This document shows positions 62,410 through 64,000 of a DNA stretch of 64,000 nt, in pieces. The first letter of the stretch is position 1. The number at the start of each line of letters is the position of its first letter. A program made the translations under genes and the position numbers. Location: positions 744,001 to 808,000 of the forward strand of contig NZ_FOVZ01000002.1 in the NCBI RefSeq assembly GCF_900115295.1, in the 5' to 3' direction. The DNA is from Sphingomonas sp. OK281 (GTDB lineage Bacteria; Pseudomonadota; Alphaproteobacteria; Sphingomonadales; Sphingomonadaceae). A model generated the notes under the pieces. It had not been told where the DNA came from. It did not search any database and saw only the letters and a program-made list of their open reading frames with translations.

Positions 62410-64000
62410 TCAAATATTGATCGTGGTGGGGCGGTTCTTCCGCAGCCACAGCGCGACCATCATCCGCGTGAACGTGACGGCGGTGAACACCGACGTGCAG
62501 ATCCCGATCAGCAGCACGACCGCGAAGCCCTTCACCGGACCCGAGCCGAGCAGCAGCATGATCACGCCGGTGATGGCGTGCGTCACGTTGGCCTCGAAGA
62601 TCGTCCGCGACGCTTCCTTGTAGCCGAGCTCGACCGACTGGATCACGCTACGCCCGCGTCGCCGCTCCTCGCGGATACGCTCGTTGATCAGCACGTTGGC
62701 ATCCACCGCGGTCCCGATCGTCAGCACGAACCCGGCGATCCCCGGCAGCGTCAGCGTCGCGTTCAGCATCGCCATGACCGCGACGATCACCAGGATGTTG
62801 ATGACCACCGCGAGGTTCGCATAGACGCCGAACCGGCCATAGGTGACGAACATGAACACGATCACCGCGAGTGCCGCGATGATCGAGGCGAGCACGCCGG
62901 CGCGGATCGAATCCTTGCCGAGATCGGGGCTGACGGTGCTCTCGGCGATCGTCTTCAGCGCGACCGGCAGCTTGCCCGAGCGCAACGAGATCGCCAGCGA
63001 GTTCGCCGATTCGACCGTGAAATTGCCCGAAATCGACGCGCGACCGCCAAGGATCGGCTCGTTGATGTTCGGTGCGGAGATCACCGAATTGTCGAGGATG
63101 ATCGCGAACGGCTTGCCGGTGTTCTCGGTCGTCACCTTGGCGAAGCGACGCCCGCCGACCGCATCGAACGTGATCGCCACCTGGGCTGCGTTGGTCTGCT
63201 GTTCGAACTCCTGGCGCGCATCGGCGAGCTGGTCGCCCGAGATGATCACCGAGCGCTTGACCGCGATGAACGGCACGCCGCGCGGGTTGCCCGGATACGG
63301 GAGAACCTGGCTGCCGATCGGCGCGATACCCTTGACCAGGTCGGCCGGGTTCGCGGTTTCGTCGACCAGCTTGAATTCGAGCTTGGCGGTCTTGCCGAGC
63401 AGTTCCTTCAGCGCCTGCGGGTTCTTAAGCCCCGGCACCTGGACGACGATCCGGGTCGCGCCCTGGCGAACGATCGTCGGCTCCTTGGTGCCGAGTTCGT
63501 CGATACGGCGGCGGACGACTTCGGTCGCGTCCTTCATCGCCGTGTCGACCGCCTGCGTCAGGCCGGCCTCGGTCGGCTTGAGCACGAAGCGGCTCGTGTC
63601 GACGACGTTGATGTCCCACTCGCGCTGGCCGCTCATGCCCGCGCCACCGCCGGTGATCGCCAGCAGGCGCTCGCGCGCCGCGTCGACCTGGCTCGGATCA
63701 CGCAGCAGGAAGCTCAGCTGGCCGCCCCGCGTCGAAATGTCGCCGATCTCGATCCGCGGCGTCCCGTTGCGCATCGTCCCCGCGACGCTGTCACGCATCG
63801 CCTCGATCCGCGTCGCGGCGAGGTCGGCGGTATCCGCCTCGAGCAGCAGATAGCTGCCGCCGGCGAGATCGAGCCCGAGGTTGATATGCGGATGCGGAAT
63901 CCGCCCCCATTGGCTCGTGGTGCTCTCGGGGAGGAAGCTCGGAATCGCCAGCAGGCACAATGCCGCCAGCAACCCGATGATCGACCCGACCTTCCAGCGC
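62410..64000 (-). CDS. secD: Protein translocase subunit SecD (partial)
   Basis: The N-terminus runs off the right edge: the frame stays open to the last base, reading RWKVGSIIGLLAALCLLAIP, which is SecD-like and lacks only the first few residues. About 529 residues are present. Conserved parts are GLDLAGGSYLLLEAD, GTKEPTIVRQGATRIVVQVP and GRASISGNFTVESANSLAIS. TLTLPGIAGFVLTIGTAVDANVLINERIREE and ANVTHAITGVIMLLLGSGPV follow. Six membrane helices and the large periplasmic P1 domain are expected. It is followed by secF. Confidence 0.96.
   Translation of the reverse strand, partial: RWKVGSIIGLLAALCLLAIPSFLPESTTSQWGRIPHPHINLGLDLAGGSYLLLEADTADLAATRIEAMRDSVAGTMRNGTPRIEIGDISTRGGQLSFLLRDPSQVDAARERLLAITGGGAGMSGQREWDINVVDTSRFVLKPTEAGLTQAVDTAMKDATEVVRRRIDELGTKEPTIVRQGATRIVVQVPGLKNPQALKELLGKTAKLEFKLVDETANPADLVKGIAPIGSQVLPYPGNPRGVPFIAVKRSVIISGDQLADARQEFEQQTNAAQVAITFDAVGGRRFAKVTTENTGKPFAIILDNSVISAPNINEPILGGRASISGNFTVESANSLAISLRSGKLPVALKTIAESTVSPDLGKDSIRAGVLASIIAALAVIVFMFVTYGRFGVYANLAVVINILVIVAVMAMLNATLTLPGIAGFVLTIGTAVDANVLINERIREERRRGRSVIQSVELGYKEASRTIFEANVTHAITGVIMLLLGSGPVKGFAVVLLIGICTSVFTAVTFTRMMVALWLRKNRPTTINI

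Overview
The window is a GC-rich (roughly two-thirds GC by eye) stretch of an alphaproteobacterial chromosome, most likely Sphingomonas or a close sphingomonad. The signs are an alpha-type SspB adaptor, an ATP12 assembly factor, the plant/alphaproteobacterial type of glutamate-cysteine ligase, groESL behind a CIRCE operator, a candidate EcfG-type stress promoter, two large TonB-dependent receptors, and very many short GC-rich palindromic repeats between genes. It reads as core chromosome: no prophage, insertion sequence, integrase, CRISPR array, tRNA or rRNA gene was recognised.

Layout. 1-1056: hisH (cut by the left edge) and hisB on the minus strand, divergent from sspB; then fumC, two tiny membrane/glycine-rich ORFs and gmk on plus. 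4653-6204: a minus-strand translationally coupled set (HAD phosphatase, 72-aa membrane protein, ATP12 chaperone). 6319-11986: a DUF1440 membrane protein behind a possible EcfG promoter, crcB with an RluA/RluC-type pseudouridine synthase, a lipoprotein, osmC, a glycine-zipper protein and a TRIC-like channel. 12314-18150: GNAT acetyltransferase and sppA, groES-groEL, and a Uma2 nuclease. 18156-22553: a lipoprotein alpha/beta-hydrolase, a LuxR-HTH membrane protein, a small membrane protein, a MarR-like regulator and an isoprenylcysteine-methyltransferase-like protein. 22665-28540: gshA, rsmE, a 53-aa membrane protein, ubiA, pmbA and an inositol-monophosphatase-family enzyme. 28869-34545: an unknown exported protein, a telA/xpaC-like/zinc-ribbon operon, an oxidoreductase and a putative Zn-protease. 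34637-44247: typA, an L,D-transpeptidase, small proteins, an ABC-F ATPase, a SleB-type hydrolase and a LytS/LytTR two-component pair. 44601-51469: a DUF2946 - TonB receptor - PepSY membrane protein cluster (probable metal uptake) and a second TonB receptor. 51681-64000: ligA, a Tat-signal SDR, a small secreted protein, recN, bamD, a mannose-6-phosphate isomerase homologue, a GT4 glycosyltransferase, an Mth938-like protein, secF and secD (cut by the right edge).

Almost every gap above 300 bp is filled by one or more of about eight families of GC-rich palindromic repeats (families A-H below). The most striking observation is that one copy of family B, a perfect 59-bp palindrome, lies inside the ligA reading frame and is translated as about 19 extra residues of an essential DNA ligase. 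The palindrome has no stop codon in any frame, so it could enter genes without ending them. Other points of interest are a TTG-started hisH whose ribosome-binding site is supplied by a repeat, an alpha/beta-hydrolase lacking its nucleophilic serine, the metal-uptake cluster with a hexanucleotide microsatellite at a gene start, and a telA operon with a clear promoter.
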